DNA of 30,227 nucleotides. Source: CAYZAK01 sp964476445. GTDB taxonomy: Bacteria > CG03 > SLGR01 > JAGXOG01. Positions within the stretch are counted from its first letter, which is position 1; every line of letters starts with the position of its first letter. Below, piece by piece: positions 7,144 through 13,999 of the stretch. The stretch covers positions 1 through 30,227 of the forward strand of contig CAYZAK010000021.1 of the NCBI GenBank assembly GCA_964476445.1, given 5' to 3'. The position numbers and the translations under genes are program-made. The notes beneath the pieces were generated by a model. That model did no database searches and was not told the origin of the DNA. It was given only the letters and a program-made list of their open reading frames with translations.

Positions 7144-7667
7144 TGGGGCTGCTTTTAAGAATATTTTTTGTCTTTTTTAAAATAGGCTTTTTCGCTGTGG
7201 GGGGGGCCTATTCGTTTTTACCCCTGGTGGAAAAAGAAGTGGTCCGGAATTACGGCTGGCTGAGCTCGGCCGAATTTTTGGATATTACCGGGATAACCGC
7301 GGTCTTCCCGGGAGCCATTTCCATAAAATACGCCACCTATATAGGATATGAAGTGGCCGGAGTACCCGGGGTGATAGCCGCCAACCTGGGCAATTTGCTT
7401 CCCCCGGTATTATTAATTACCGGAGTCGGTTATCTGTACAAAAAATACGGAGATGCTGCCGCTGTGGAGGGAGCTTTTAAAATGATAAGAATTGCAGTTT
7501 TCGCCATGATAATTTCGGCGGCTTTTGAACTTATAGGACTATCCAATTTAGCTTCGGGAAGATTAATAATCTTTGCCATGGTATTCGGCGCTCTTTTTTT
7601 CTGGGGAAGATTACATCCGGCCTATATAGTATTGACCGCCGGAATCTTAGGAGCATTTATAAATTAA
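7143..7667 (+). CDS. Half-size chromate-transporter (CHR) family membrane protein
   Basis: Hydrophobic protein of 174 residues with about five membrane segments and the CHR family N-terminal signature (FFKIGFFAVGGAYSFLPLVEK, then the conserved FPGAIS-like region). CHR proteins are either about 400 residues with two domains or short single-domain proteins that usually come as an adjacent pair; here there is only one half and no partner nearby. The family carries oxyanions, chromate being the studied case. Position between mogA and a sulfur-relay gene suggests molybdate, tungstate, sulfite or sulfate as substrate, but that is inference. Confidence 0.85.
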   Translation: MGLLLRIFFVFFKIGFFAVGGAYSFLPLVEKEVVRNYGWLSSAEFLDITGITAVFPGAISIKYATYIGYEVAGVPGVIAANLGNLLPPVLLITGVGYLYKKYGDAAAVEGAFKMIRIAVFAMIISAAFELIGLSNLASGRLIIFAMVFGALFFWGRLHPAYIVLTAGILGAFIN

Positions 7668-7677
7668 CGGAGGTATT

Positions 7678-8160
7678 ATGTCTGAAGAAAAGGATAAGAT
7701 GACCCTGATATTTTTTTCGGGAACTATGGACAAGGCCCTGGCCATGCTCATTCTGGCCACTACCGGGGCGTCCATGGATATGGAAGTGGAGATATTCTGC
7801 ACATTCTGGGGCTTGAATTTTCTTAAAAAAGGAAAAAAATACCGCAGGAAAGGGTTTTTGCAGAAGATGATGGAGTTTATGATGCCCTCTAAAAAGACCG
7901 CTCTGCCTCTTACCATGATGAACATGGGAGGGATGGGACCGGCTATGATGAAAAAACTTATGAAAAAGACAAAGACCCCGTCTGTTGAAGAACTTTTCGA
8001 GATGGCCCTGAGCTTGGGAGTAAAATTTTACGCCTGTTCTACGTCCTGCGGGGTAATGGGGGTGAAAGAGGATAGCATGATACCCGAAGTAGAAGATACC
8101 GTGGGAGCGGCCTGGTATATAAAACAGGCCAAAAAATCTGATATTAACTTGTTTATATGA
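7678..8160 (+). CDS. DsrE/DsrF/DrsH-like family protein
   Basis: Cytoplasmic protein of 160 residues with the DsrE2-type fold: an opening strand MTLIFFSGTMDKALAMLI, FCTFWGL (Cys41), a Met-rich middle (residues 63-97), and FYACSTSCGVMG with Cys120 and Cys124. In this family the C-terminal Cys region carries or relays sulfane sulfur, often together with TusA and rhodanese proteins. TusA is encoded two genes downstream, which supports a sulfur-trafficking role. GGAGG precedes the ATG. The 3' end overlaps the kinase gene by 4 nt (ATGA). Confidence 0.88.
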   Translation: MSEEKDKMTLIFFSGTMDKALAMLILATTGASMDMEVEIFCTFWGLNFLKKGKKYRRKGFLQKMMEFMMPSKKTALPLTMMNMGGMGPAMMKKLMKKTKTPSVEELFEMALSLGVKFYACSTSCGVMGVKEDSMIPEVEDTVGAAWYIKQAKKSDINLFI

Positions 8161-9104
8161 AGATACAAAAATTTTTTAGGAAAAATAAAGCCATAATTAT
8201 GTGGATATTGGGCGGGTGTATTTTAGGTTTTTTTGTTTTACATCCGGTTACCCACGCGATAACGGAGTTTTTTCACCTTCACGATACCGATAGATATCAC
8301 CTGCATTTTGACGGATTGGTCTCAAGTTATGCGAAAGCTTTTGAATTTATCATGTGGCCGCACTGGATTACCTACACTTTGCTTAGCGGTTTTATTGGAT
8401 ATTTATTTGGAAAAAAGGTTGAATATTACAAGAAACTATCGGAATATGTCGCAAATTTTCAATTGATAGGAAAACAGGCCTCCACTATTATCCATGACTT
8501 AAACAATCCGCTGGGCGTTATTAAGATCCATATACAGTTATTGAAGGAAGAAACCAGGGGTACCGATAAAGAAAAAGATTGCGATGTGCTTCTTGGTGAA
8601 ACGACCCGGCTGGAAAATATGGTAAAATCTATAAAAACAGCGGTTAAAGGAAATATTCAGAATAATATAAAAAAAACACCTGTTAATTTAAAAAAGTATT
8701 TGGAACATACCGTAAGTAAATTAAATTTTAAATCCCGAGTGAAAATCTTCGGAGACAAAGTTGAGAAAGTAAAAATTGACAGAGATTATTTTGAAAGGGT
8801 GGTCTGGAATATTATTAAAAATGCAGAAGAATCTTTTGAGAATAGTGAGAGGACCCGGATAGATATAAAGATAAAAGATAGACAGAATAAAAAGGTAACT
8901 CTCATATTTGAAGATAACGGACCCGGACTTTCTCCGGAAGAGTCCGGTGAGCTTTTTAATTTCGGATTAACTGAAGGAAAAAAAGAAGGGACGGGTATAG
9001 GACTGTATAACTGTAAAAAAATAGTTGAGGCACATGGGGGAAATATTACTGCCGATTCCGGTGGAGAAAAAGGGTTGAAAATAGTTATTAATTTGCCTAA
9101 ATGA
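8157..9104 (+). CDS. Membrane sensor histidine kinase, orphan
   Basis: Two-component sensor of 315 residues. Two membrane helices (about 13-30 and 70-85) enclose a roughly 40-residue outer loop with seven histidines in 30-50 and near 69. The dimerisation motif IIHDLNNPLG carries the predicted phospho-His113; the ATPase domain shows the N box (NIIKNAEES), EDNGPGLS and GTGIGLYNCKKIVEAHGG. There is no HAMP or PAS domain and no response-regulator gene in the window. The 4-nt overlap with the DsrE-like gene and the ribosome site of tusA over its stop codon place it firmly in the operon. Sensing of a metal or oxyanion by the His-rich loop is inference. Confidence 0.92.
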   Translation: MKIQKFFRKNKAIIMWILGGCILGFFVLHPVTHAITEFFHLHDTDRYHLHFDGLVSSYAKAFEFIMWPHWITYTLLSGFIGYLFGKKVEYYKKLSEYVANFQLIGKQASTIIHDLNNPLGVIKIHIQLLKEETRGTDKEKDCDVLLGETTRLENMVKSIKTAVKGNIQNNIKKTPVNLKKYLEHTVSKLNFKSRVKIFGDKVEKVKIDRDYFERVVWNIIKNAEESFENSERTRIDIKIKDRQNKKVTLIFEDNGPGLSPEESGELFNFGLTEGKKEGTGIGLYNCKKIVEAHGGNITADSGGEKGLKIVINLPK

Positions 9105-9117
9105 GGAGGGTATGGAT

Positions 9118-9345
9118 ATGGATATAGATAAAAAATTTGATTGCACGGGCTTTTTTTGTCCTATGCCCGTAGTGAAGACAAAGCTGGAACTGGAAAAACT
9201 GGATTCCGGCCAAATTTTAAAAGTAATAGCCGACGACCCGGGGTCCAAAGAGGATTTTCCGGCCTGGTGTTCGGAGACCGGACATAAATTACTGGATACG
9301 GATGAAGACAATGGAGATTTCATATTTTACATAGTGAAAAAGTGA
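9118..9345 (+). CDS. TusA/SirA-family sulfur carrier protein
   Basis: Small cytoplasmic sulfur carrier of 75 residues. The hallmark is FDCTGFFCPMPVVKTK: the CPxP cysteine (Cys14) carries the persulfide, with a second cysteine five residues earlier. AGGAGGG at 9104-9110 suits the ATG at 9118 better than the one at 9112. TusA takes sulfur from a cysteine desulfurase and hands it on, in known systems to thiouridine synthesis, dissimilatory sulfur enzymes or Moco biosynthesis. The desulfurase homologue follows directly, and a DsrE-like protein and MOSC protein lie upstream, which favours a Moco-related or other dedicated relay. Confidence 0.92.
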   Translation: MDIDKKFDCTGFFCPMPVVKTKLELEKLDSGQILKVIADDPGSKEDFPAWCSETGHKLLDTDEDNGDFIFYIVKK

Positions 9346-9355
9346 GGGAAATATT

Positions 9356-10519
9356 GTGAAGACAAGAAATTTTGACCATATAGGATACTCACCGGTTCTA
9401 CCGGAAGTCAAAAAAGAGATGAAAAAATTTTTAAACGGGGAAGGGGGAAATCCGTTAAGCAGACATTTTATGGGGGATCAGGCGGGAACCGCCTTGGAAA
9501 AGGCCCGCAAACAGGTGGCCGGTTTAATTAACGCCACACCGGAGGAGATAATATTTACTTCCTGCGGCAGCGAATCTAACAATCTGGCTGTAAAAGGTCT
9601 TTTGGCTCACAAAAAAAATAAGGGAAATCATATAATAGCCTCTCCCATAGAACATCATTCGGTTCTTCATCCCCTAAAAAGTCTTCAAAAGGAGGGGTAC
9701 GAGATAACCTGGCTGGATGTCGATGATAAAGGTTTTATAAATCCGGAAGAAATTGCCAAAAATATTCGGGCTGATACCACGCTGGTTTCTGTAACATACG
9801 CCTCTCCGGAGATAGGCACCATAGAACCGGTGGATGAGATAGGAAAAATTACGGAAGAAAACGATATATTTTTTCACACGGACGCGGTGTCCGCCGCAGG
9901 GCAGGTACCCGTAGATGTGAAAAATTCAAATATAGATTTACTGAGTTTAGCTTCCAACCCCTTACACGGCCCCCAGGGGGCGGGAGCGCTTTATGTAAAT
10001 AAGGGAGTGAAAATTCTCCCCCTTATAGAAGGCGGAATACAGGAGAAAGGTTTGAGAGCGGGTACCCACAACCTTCCGGCCATTGCCGGTTTTGGTAAGG
10101 CGGCGGAGCTTGCGTCCAAAAATATGGATACCCGTAAAGAAAATTTAACCAAAATACGGAACCGGATAATAGAGGGAATTATGAAAAATATACCCGAGGT
10201 TATACTGACCGGAGATAAAGAAAAACGTCTTCCCGGGCTGGCCAGTTTCTGCGTAAAATATATAGAAGGGGAGTCCATGAATATGAATCTTAACATGGAG
10301 GGTATAACCTCAACCAGCGGTTCAACCTGCTCATCGGAGGCCCTTAAGGTTTCGCACGTACTCAAGGCCATAGGGGTGGATCCCGTTTCGGCCCAGGGTT
10401 CTATTGTTTTTTCCGCGGGAGTGGACAACGAACTCTCCGATGCCCATTATATTGTAGAAAAATTCCCTCCGGTGGTAACAAAACTCCGGAAGATGTCACC
10501 GGTATATCCGGGTGATTGA
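9356..10519 (+). CDS. Cysteine desulfurase (NifS/IscS) homologue lacking the PLP lysine
   Basis: Class V aminotransferase-fold protein of 387 residues, full length for the NifS/IscS group, starting at GTG with GAGGGAA upstream. Conserved: GSESNN (73-76), EHHSVL with the PLP-stacking His, HTDAV with Asp176, GLRAGT, and the catalytic loop SGSTCSS with Cys325. The Schiff-base lysine motif SAHKxxGPKG reads SLASNPLHGPQG: Pro202 stands where Lys should be, and Asn replaces His before it; Ser179 replaces the usual Gln after HTDAV. Ordinary PLP-dependent desulfuration is therefore unlikely. An archaeal IscS (Archaeoglobus) without the lysine is known, so a scaffold or sulfur-relay role is possible. 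Follows tusA directly. Confidence 0.88.
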   Translation: MKTRNFDHIGYSPVLPEVKKEMKKFLNGEGGNPLSRHFMGDQAGTALEKARKQVAGLINATPEEIIFTSCGSESNNLAVKGLLAHKKNKGNHIIASPIEHHSVLHPLKSLQKEGYEITWLDVDDKGFINPEEIAKNIRADTTLVSVTYASPEIGTIEPVDEIGKITEENDIFFHTDAVSAAGQVPVDVKNSNIDLLSLASNPLHGPQGAGALYVNKGVKILPLIEGGIQEKGLRAGTHNLPAIAGFGKAAELASKNMDTRKENLTKIRNRIIEGIMKNIPEVILTGDKEKRLPGLASFCVKYIEGESMNMNLNMEGITSTSGSTCSSEALKVSHVLKAIGVDPVSAQGSIVFSAGVDNELSDAHYIVEKFPPVVTKLRKMSPVYPGD

Positions 10520-10521
10520 CA

Positions 10522-10695
10522 GTGACCGGTAAGAGTTTTTCGCCTGAAAAGTATAAAAAACTTGAATCCGACCGGAGATTTAAGATAACTCCGCCGGAAA
10601 AAGAATTAAAGATAAAAGTTCATAAAATAGAAAAGTCTCTTAATATAAGTAAAGAGGTCCATACTATAACAGGTAAAAAAAACACCAGCCTATGA
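10522..10695 (+). CDS. Small basic protein of unknown function
   Basis: A 57-residue frame begins at GTG two bases after the desulfurase-like gene and overlaps the next small gene by 4 nt (ATGA). It is Lys/Glu-rich with no cysteine and no membrane segment; the predicted helix ELKIKVHKIEKSLNI is the clearest structure. I recognise no family. Support for it being real comes from its tight packing and the absence of any other frame in the space; a GTG start without a strong ribosome site keeps confidence modest. Confidence 0.45.
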   Translation: MTGKSFSPEKYKKLESDRRFKITPPEKELKIKVHKIEKSLNISKEVHTITGKKNTSL

Positions 10696-10856
10696 CCTGG
10701 AGCTGTCCCCACCAGTTAAAAGGTAAATGCAAAAAACTCGGTCAAAAATGCCACCCGGGATTAAAAGGATGTGTTCTGGAAGGGAAGGTAAACCGGTCTC
10801 AAAAACGAAACAATCTTAAAAATTCAGATGATAAAAATAAACCGGAAGTTGGTTAA
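10692..10856 (+). CDS. Small cysteine-rich protein at the end of the Moco/sulfur operon
   Basis: A 54-residue frame with four cysteines in the first 26 residues: WSCPH, GKCKK, QKCHPG and KGCVLEGK. The pattern C-x7-C-x6-C-x5-C with PH and HPG turns looks like a metal or Fe-S site or a redox-active knot. The C-terminal half is basic and probably disordered. It overlaps the upstream 57-residue gene by ATGA, so it belongs to the same operon as TusA, the DsrE-like protein and the lysine-less NifS homologue. The function is unknown; a small partner for sulfur or metal handling is inference. Confidence 0.6.
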   Translation: MTWSCPHQLKGKCKKLGQKCHPGLKGCVLEGKVNRSQKRNNLKNSDDKNKPEVG

Positions 10857-10857
10857 T

Positions 10858-10885
10858 TAACCATTTTTACATTGGTAAAAAGTTA
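10858..10885 (+). terminator. Weak AT-rich hairpin after the Moco/sulfur operon
   Basis: TTTTTAC (10864-10870) pairs with GTAAAAA (10875-10881) around a 4-nt loop, with TAAC/GTTA outside them. It lies 2 bases after the last stop codon of the operon. It is low in GC and no clean U-tract follows, so termination is only a possibility. Confidence 0.25.
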
Positions 10886-10973
10886 CGGCCTTTAAGGCAG
10901 ATTATAAAAATCCAAAATTAATTAAAATACAACACAAAATACCCCTATAGCCTACCCCTATATTCCTATTTAC

Positions 10974-11003
10974 TTGACATACCCCCCGGGGGTATGTTAT
11001 AGT
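10974..11003 (+). promoter_or_regulatory. CsoR-type promoter/operator 1
   Basis: TTGACA (10974-10979) and TATAGT (10998-11003) are 18 nt apart, and the spacer is almost entirely the GC palindrome ATACCCCC-C-GGGGGTAT (10979-10995). Runs of C and G flanked by TA are typical of CsoR-family operators, and a CsoR gene lies at 16545. The 29-nt core is identical to that at 15619-15647. Copper-inducible derepression is expected. Confidence 0.85.
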
Positions 11004-11041
11004 TAGGTTGATGGCGAAAAAACTAAAGGAGGTAAAAAATT

Positions 11042-11377
11042 ATGAGAAAGGCAATTATAGTAATTTTGGTAGCTGCCGTTGCCGTAGTAGGGATAAATTT
11101 TTCCCTGAATGCTCATCATCACAGTCAGAATTATGAGAGGGTAAATGTTCACAGAGAAGAAATTGAGGACGGGATACAGCTAACAATTACTTCAGATGAT
11201 GCTGCAGTTGTAAAAAATTTAAGAGAAGCGGGATCGGTTAACTGTCCGTATTTAGACAGCGGTGAAAATAACGGATTACATCACGGGAGAAATTTAAAGC
11301 CGGAGAGAGATTGCCATGGATCCGGAATTGGACATAACGGAAACCACAACCAAAACCGCGGTCATATGATGCACTGA
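11042..11377 (+). CDS. His-rich exported protein, copy 1
   Basis: First gene behind CsoR-type promoter 1; 111 residues. A signal peptide (residues 1-24, cleavage near LNA) precedes a HHHS stretch. A short conserved core follows: GIQLTITSDD, then NCPYL, and the tail is His/Gly/Asn-rich, ending HMMH. A paralogue stands in the same position behind promoter 2. Periplasmic copper binding or buffering is a reasonable inference from the His/Met/Cys content and from regulation, but I do not recognise a named family. A strong AAAGGAGG precedes the ATG. Confidence 0.8.
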   Translation: MRKAIIVILVAAVAVVGINFSLNAHHHSQNYERVNVHREEIEDGIQLTITSDDAAVVKNLREAGSVNCPYLDSGENNGLHHGRNLKPERDCHGSGIGHNGNHNQNRGHMMH

Positions 11378-11395
11378 ATAAGGAGGTATATTTTA

Positions 11396-11554
11396 ATGGG
11401 CAACGAAAAAAAGAAGGATCCTGTATGCGGAATGGAAGTGGAAAAGGGGAGTAACTGCGCCGAATACAAAGGCAAAACATACTGTTTTTGCGCCCCGGTC
11501 TGCAGGGATGAATTTTTAAGCAATCCCCAGGAGTATGTGAAGGAGAGAAAATAA
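11396..11554 (+). CDS. YHS-domain protein 1
   Basis: A 52-residue protein that is essentially one YHS domain: DPVCGMEV, then YKGKTYCFCAPVCRDEF, then NPQEYV. The domain binds metal through the paired Cys motifs and is frequent in copper and mercury resistance loci, free or fused to CopA-type ATPases. AGGAGG lies 10 nt upstream. It follows the His-rich gene by 18 nt and is likely cotranscribed under the CsoR-type promoter; a role as cytoplasmic copper carrier is inference. Confidence 0.85.
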   Translation: MGNEKKKDPVCGMEVEKGSNCAEYKGKTYCFCAPVCRDEFLSNPQEYVKERK

Positions 11555-11575
11555 AAAGGCGATAGGTGGAAAAAA

Positions 11576-11611
11576 GGCTGTGTCGCCGGTGCGGTTCCCG
11601 GCGGCACAGTC
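11576..11611 (+). other. Strong GC-rich stem-loop inside the copper operon
   Basis: GGCTGTGTCGCCGG (11576-11589) pairs with CCGGCGGCACAGTC (11598-11611) with only G-T wobbles and one A-G end mismatch. The following sequence is not a U-tract, so partial termination, RNA processing or 3'-end protection of the first two genes is more likely than full termination. A second, AT-only hairpin (CAATTTT/AAAATTG, 11659-11675) lies closer to the next gene. Confidence 0.55.
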
Positions 11612-11700
11612 AATTATACGCAATACCCATAATAAAAAGAAAGAGAAGTTATGATGTACAATTTTTTTAAAATTGTGAGTTAAAGGAGGGTTGCAAAATT

Positions 11701-12663
11701 ATGTCATATAAGAGAAAATCTATTTTTTGGGGATCCGGAGCAGCTTTGGGGCTTTTGGGGTTTTATCTTGGCTTGCTTACAATTTTAAATTCGTTTTCCC
11801 ACGCGGTGGATAGTTTTTTCCGGTTGTGGTTCTGGCTTTCGGCATTAATTTTAGGTTTTGGGGTACAGATGGGGCTTTTTAAATATATGCGGTTACGTGC
11901 AAAAAAATCAGGGGGAGGCAAAATGGCCGGGTCCTCAACGGCGGCTTCGGCTGTTTCAATGGTACTTTGTTGTTCACACTACCTGATCAATTTTTTGGCC
12001 GTAATCGGTGTTTCCGGTTTTGCGGTTATTCTCTCGGGATTTCAAAAAGAGATCCTGGCCGGTGCGGTGATGATAAATATCGCCGGGATAACGTATATGC
12101 TCAATACCATGAAAAGCAGCGGGATTATAAAAAATCCGAACTGGAATTTTAAGAATATTTTAAAATTTGAAATTCCGGTGTTTGTTTTAATTTTTGTTTC
12201 CTCAATATTTTACGGCGTTAATAAAAAAGCGGCTGAAGTTAGGAGTATTGACAAACAGGTACCGGCGGAGGAATTGGGGCATGAAAAAATTGAAAGAGAA
12301 GAAAAAAGCGCTGAGAAAACCGAACCCCCCCGGGAGTATTCACCCGTTCATAGCGACAACCGGGGAATATCGGTTACTGCCAACCCCCGGCAGCTGGAGC
12401 CGGGAAAGAAGGCTTCTATTAATCTGTCTTTGGATACACATTCTGGCTCGCTGGATTATGATTTTAAAGAAATAGCCCGTCTTGAAGATTCAACTGGCGC
12501 CGTTTACCGGCCGCTTTCCTGGTCGGGACCCGCCAGCGGCGAACATCACATTAACGGAGTCATTGAGTTCCCGGCTATAGATGATACTGCCGATGCGGCT
12601 GTGCTTTATCTTGAGGGACCGGGAAGGTTGGGCACGAGGAAATTTGAATGGTCGCTGAAGTAA
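11701..12663 (+). CDS. Membrane protein with CCSHY motif fused to an extracytoplasmic Ig-like domain
   Basis: 320 residues. The N-terminal half has about five hydrophobic segments; one contains SMVLCCSHYL, a Cys-Cys-x-His motif inside or beside the membrane that suggests metal coordination. A charged linker (about 185-220) leads to a C-terminal beta domain with ITANP-like start, PGKKASINLSLDTHSGSLDYD and VIEFPA, resembling the FixH/YtkA-like or other Ig-like domains seen in copper loci. AAGGAGGG precedes the ATG. Position between two YHS genes under CsoR control points to copper transport or sensing. The family is not one I can name. Confidence 0.75.
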   Translation: MSYKRKSIFWGSGAALGLLGFYLGLLTILNSFSHAVDSFFRLWFWLSALILGFGVQMGLFKYMRLRAKKSGGGKMAGSSTAASAVSMVLCCSHYLINFLAVIGVSGFAVILSGFQKEILAGAVMINIAGITYMLNTMKSSGIIKNPNWNFKNILKFEIPVFVLIFVSSIFYGVNKKAAEVRSIDKQVPAEELGHEKIEREEKSAEKTEPPREYSPVHSDNRGISVTANPRQLEPGKKASINLSLDTHSGSLDYDFKEIARLEDSTGAVYRPLSWSGPASGEHHINGVIEFPAIDDTADAAVLYLEGPGRLGTRKFEWSLK

Positions 12664-12708
12664 ATCTGGTAAGTGCAGTTTTAATTGGGAAATGAAGGGA
12701 ATAATAAA

Positions 12709-12924
12709 ATGTTTACAAAAGTAAAGGACCCTGTTTGTAAAAGAAAAATAAAAAAAGATACGCAGTTGCAGCTGAAGTATAAGGAAAAAAAATACTATTT
12801 CGATTCCCCGGCCTGCCTGGAAACTTTTAAGGAGAACCCGGGGAATTTTATCAATAAAAACAAAAAAGGTTTTATTGAAAGTTTGGCCGAAAAGAGCGAC
12901 GGAAAGCCTAAGTCGTGCCATTAA
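12709..12924 (+). CDS. YHS-domain protein 2
   Basis: 71 residues; the YHS domain reads DPVCKRKIKKD, then YKEKKYYFDSPACLETF, then NPGNFI. Unlike copy 1 it has single cysteines at both metal positions plus a C-terminal KSCH. The ATG at 12709 has GAAGGGA 8 nt before it; an in-frame TTG at 12685 has no such site. Likely part of the first CsoR-controlled transcript. The two YHS copies differ enough that they may receive copper from different donors (inference). Confidence 0.82.
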   Translation: MFTKVKDPVCKRKIKKDTQLQLKYKEKKYYFDSPACLETFKENPGNFINKNKKGFIESLAEKSDGKPKSCH

Positions 12925-12977
12925 GTAAATGCCGTAGAGAAACAGAGTTCCGGAGCGTGAAAACGGGGTAAGTTGAT

Positions 12978-13151
12978 ATGAAACGGGAAAAAGAAAAAAA
13001 TGAATTGCACGAGTGCCCGGAATGCGGCCTCTGGTATAGAGAAAAGAAATGGGCCGAAAAATGCCACTACTGGTGTGAAAAAAATAACAGTTGCCATCTT
13101 GAGATTACCGCTCATGCGGAAAAAAGAAAAACTAAAGGAGAAATAAAATAA
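12978..13151 (+). CDS. Small zinc-ribbon-like Cys/His protein
   Basis: 57 residues. Cysteines are arranged as CPEC, then KCHYWC, then SCHLEI, six in all with two nearby histidines, so a small zinc- or copper-binding fold is likely. The last base of the stop codon is the first base of the next ATG, showing coupling to the following membrane protein gene. I recognise no named family; the conserved look of the motif and the operon position make it a real gene. Confidence 0.65.
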   Translation: MKREKEKNELHECPECGLWYREKKWAEKCHYWCEKNNSCHLEITAHAEKRKTKGEIK

Positions 13152-13723
13152 TGAGTAAGAAGACAGCTAAAAAAGTTCTGTTTACAGGATTTTTAATTTT
13201 CATGGGGCTGGCCTATTTAATCGGGATATTCAGAATTGCTTTGTTACATGAAAGCGAAAAATTTGAAACAACGGCCGGGCTAATTGAAATCAGAGAAGCG
13301 CACGCCCATGTGGGACATGCCCTGGAAGAGAACGAGGCGCCGCCGGAGAAAAAATCAACTAAAATTTTCGGTTTACAAACGGAAAGTTTTTACTTGCTTT
13401 TAAATTACACTCATTTTGTGATTATCCTGGGAGGCCTGGCCTTTTTAGCGATAGGTATGCTCTTTTTAAAATTCTGTAATAAAGAGTCGCTAAAAAACGC
13501 TATAGTTATCCTGCCCTATCCGTTGATTATAATTTATCTGATGGGTCACTGGATTTCGGCATATGACATAAATACAGGTGAAACAATTCTTGGTATTTCA
13601 AATCTTGTAATCGGTGTAATTACAGCATATATGATATCTTATTCGATTTACGGGATATGGTTCGCTGGTCAGGCTCAATCAACGGGTGAAGATGTGACCG
13701 AATATTTGCCTGGATTAAATTGA
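13151..13723 (+). CDS. Four-helix membrane protein with His-rich loop
   Basis: 190 residues, four hydrophobic segments (about 9-30, 85-108, 118-135, 145-172). The long loop between the first two carries EAHAHVGHALEE (His51, 53, 56), probably outside the membrane. AAGGAG precedes the ATG, which overlaps the upstream stop codon by one base. It sits in the copper operon. Function is unknown; metal binding by the loop is inference, and I know no family to assign. Confidence 0.7.
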   Translation: MSKKTAKKVLFTGFLIFMGLAYLIGIFRIALLHESEKFETTAGLIEIREAHAHVGHALEENEAPPEKKSTKIFGLQTESFYLLLNYTHFVIILGGLAFLAIGMLFLKFCNKESLKNAIVILPYPLIIIYLMGHWISAYDINTGETILGISNLVIGVITAYMISYSIYGIWFAGQAQSTGEDVTEYLPGLN

Positions 13724-13750
13724 AATATTCAACTTTGAAGGAGCAACGAT

Positions 13751-13951
13751 ATGAATGATAAGAAAGAAAAATCCGGCCCTATGGGGATGCAAGCGATGGT
13801 GATGGTTATATGTTGCCTGGTGATGGCGGGAGTTTTGTTCTATGTGGTGGGGAGGGGATCAGGGGGTGGGGAACTGTGGGTTTTGCTTCTGCTGTGTCTC
13901 CTGATGCATATATTTATGAGGGGTGGTTCGCATAAGGATAAAGATGAATAA
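13751..13951 (+). CDS. DUF2933-like small membrane protein
   Basis: 66 residues with two closely spaced hydrophobic segments and the ending LLLLCLLMHIFMRGGSHKD. The LLCxLMHxFM-x-GG-x-H pattern is the hallmark of small DUF2933-type proteins often found beside copper-resistance genes in bacteria. Molecular function is not known. A GAAGGAG ribosome site precedes the ATG. Confidence 0.7.
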   Translation: MNDKKEKSGPMGMQAMVMVICCLVMAGVLFYVVGRGSGGGELWVLLLLCLLMHIFMRGGSHKDKDE

Positions 13952-13999
13952 CAATATGAGTAAATCCCGATATGGCGGGTATATTAAGGAGTATTGATA

